This document shows positions 63,523-64,000 of a stretch of 64,000 nucleotides of DNA, one piece after another. Every line of letters begins with the position of its first letter. The first letter of the stretch is position 1. Below the pieces are notes generated by a model. The model made no database searches and was not told where the DNA came from. It saw only the letters and a program-made list of their open reading frames with translations. Position numbers and translations under genes: made by a program. This DNA is from Varroa destructor (lineage: Eukaryota; Arthropoda; Arachnida; Mesostigmata; Varroidae), in NCBI RefSeq assembly GCF_002443255.2, contig NW_019211457.1:23441709-23505708 (forward strand). The letters run 5' to 3'.

Positions 63523-64000
63523 CTAAAATCACCGTGGGGGGTCGGAAAGTCACGGGAGTTGTAGAGGTGCGGGATATACCGATATGCAGACTAGGTATTA
63601 TGATCGATACGCACTAGAAAAAAAATTAAAACTCCTGAATCTTAGCCCGCGCAGGCTAGCCGCAGAAAATTATTATGAAGAAATAAAGTAACACACTGCC
63701 CATTATTTCGATGAAGCTCAGTTTGAAGAGTATAATCTCAATTGAAGTCAATAGCCCTTTGCCGCTAATCCAAATTTCGAAGTTATTGTCGGATCTCCAA
63801 ATGCCCCTATAGGAAGAAAACGTTTCGCTGTTATTTCAACTAAAGCTGTTATTTCAGCAATGGATTTAAAGTCTAATTAAATATTAATCTCTAAGTAAGA
63901 TTGCAAAACAATTCGATCTGTTCACTATGTGGATTCCTTGTCTGCATACCTGGCAGGCAGATAATCATTAACCAGGGATGTGCTGAATATAGCATATCCC
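63523..64000 (-). other. Upstream flank or 5' UTR/intron
   Basis: The 478 bases 5' of the probable first coding exon may be promoter, 5' UTR or the end of an upstream intron. A C/T-rich tract ending in ttttag sits at the exon border, favouring intron. No clear TATA or initiator element can be assigned. Confidence 0.35.

Overview
The window is eukaryotic, almost entirely non-coding, and is best read as the 5' part of one large, intron-rich animal gene on the minus strand. The organism is most likely an arthropod. The evidence is a presynaptic active-zone protein of the RIM/Fife type, canonical GT-AG introns of 0.27 to 30.5 kb, roughly 40% GC by eye, many (TA)n microsatellites, and a tRNA-derived SINE-like repeat. 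A chelicerate such as a mite or tick is possible, but nothing in the window proves it. No bacterial genes, operons, rRNA, intact tRNA genes or CRISPR arrays were seen.

Layout along the minus strand (transcription from right to left): a probable first coding exon (63470-63522), an N-terminal exon ending in a Rab-binding-like helix (61401-61678), two exons that each carry half of an eight-cysteine FYVE-type zinc finger (57958-58198 and 56086-56193), a linker exon (55501-55811), a 30.5-kb intron, a Ser/Gly/His-rich linker exon (24610-24974), an Arg/Ser-rich exon (18568-18710) and a short acidic exon (9910-9978). Intron phases match at every junction (0, 2, 0, 0, 2, 1, 0), giving a continuous 522-residue N-terminal fragment. 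The PDZ and C2 domains expected for this family would lie beyond position 1 of the window. I found no exon below 9910 that I can support firmly.

The rest is intron or flanking sequence. It contains six (TA)n arrays or similar, homopolymer runs, several palindromes (including a 44-nt self-complementary hairpin at 51374-51417), three related copies of a SINE-like repeat (49.26-49.42, 57.19-57.29 and 60.34-60.43 kb), and blocks of decayed, coding-like DNA that may be transposon remnants (1.6-3.75 kb, 33.7-34.1 kb, 45.9-46.1 kb). Open reading frames of 150-165 codons occur, but they match nothing I recognise and are about as long as chance would give.

Function (family knowledge): proteins of this group sit at the presynaptic active zone, link Rab3/Rab27 on synaptic vesicles to Munc13 and calcium channels through the N-terminal helix and zinc finger, and organise the release machinery through PDZ and C2 domains.
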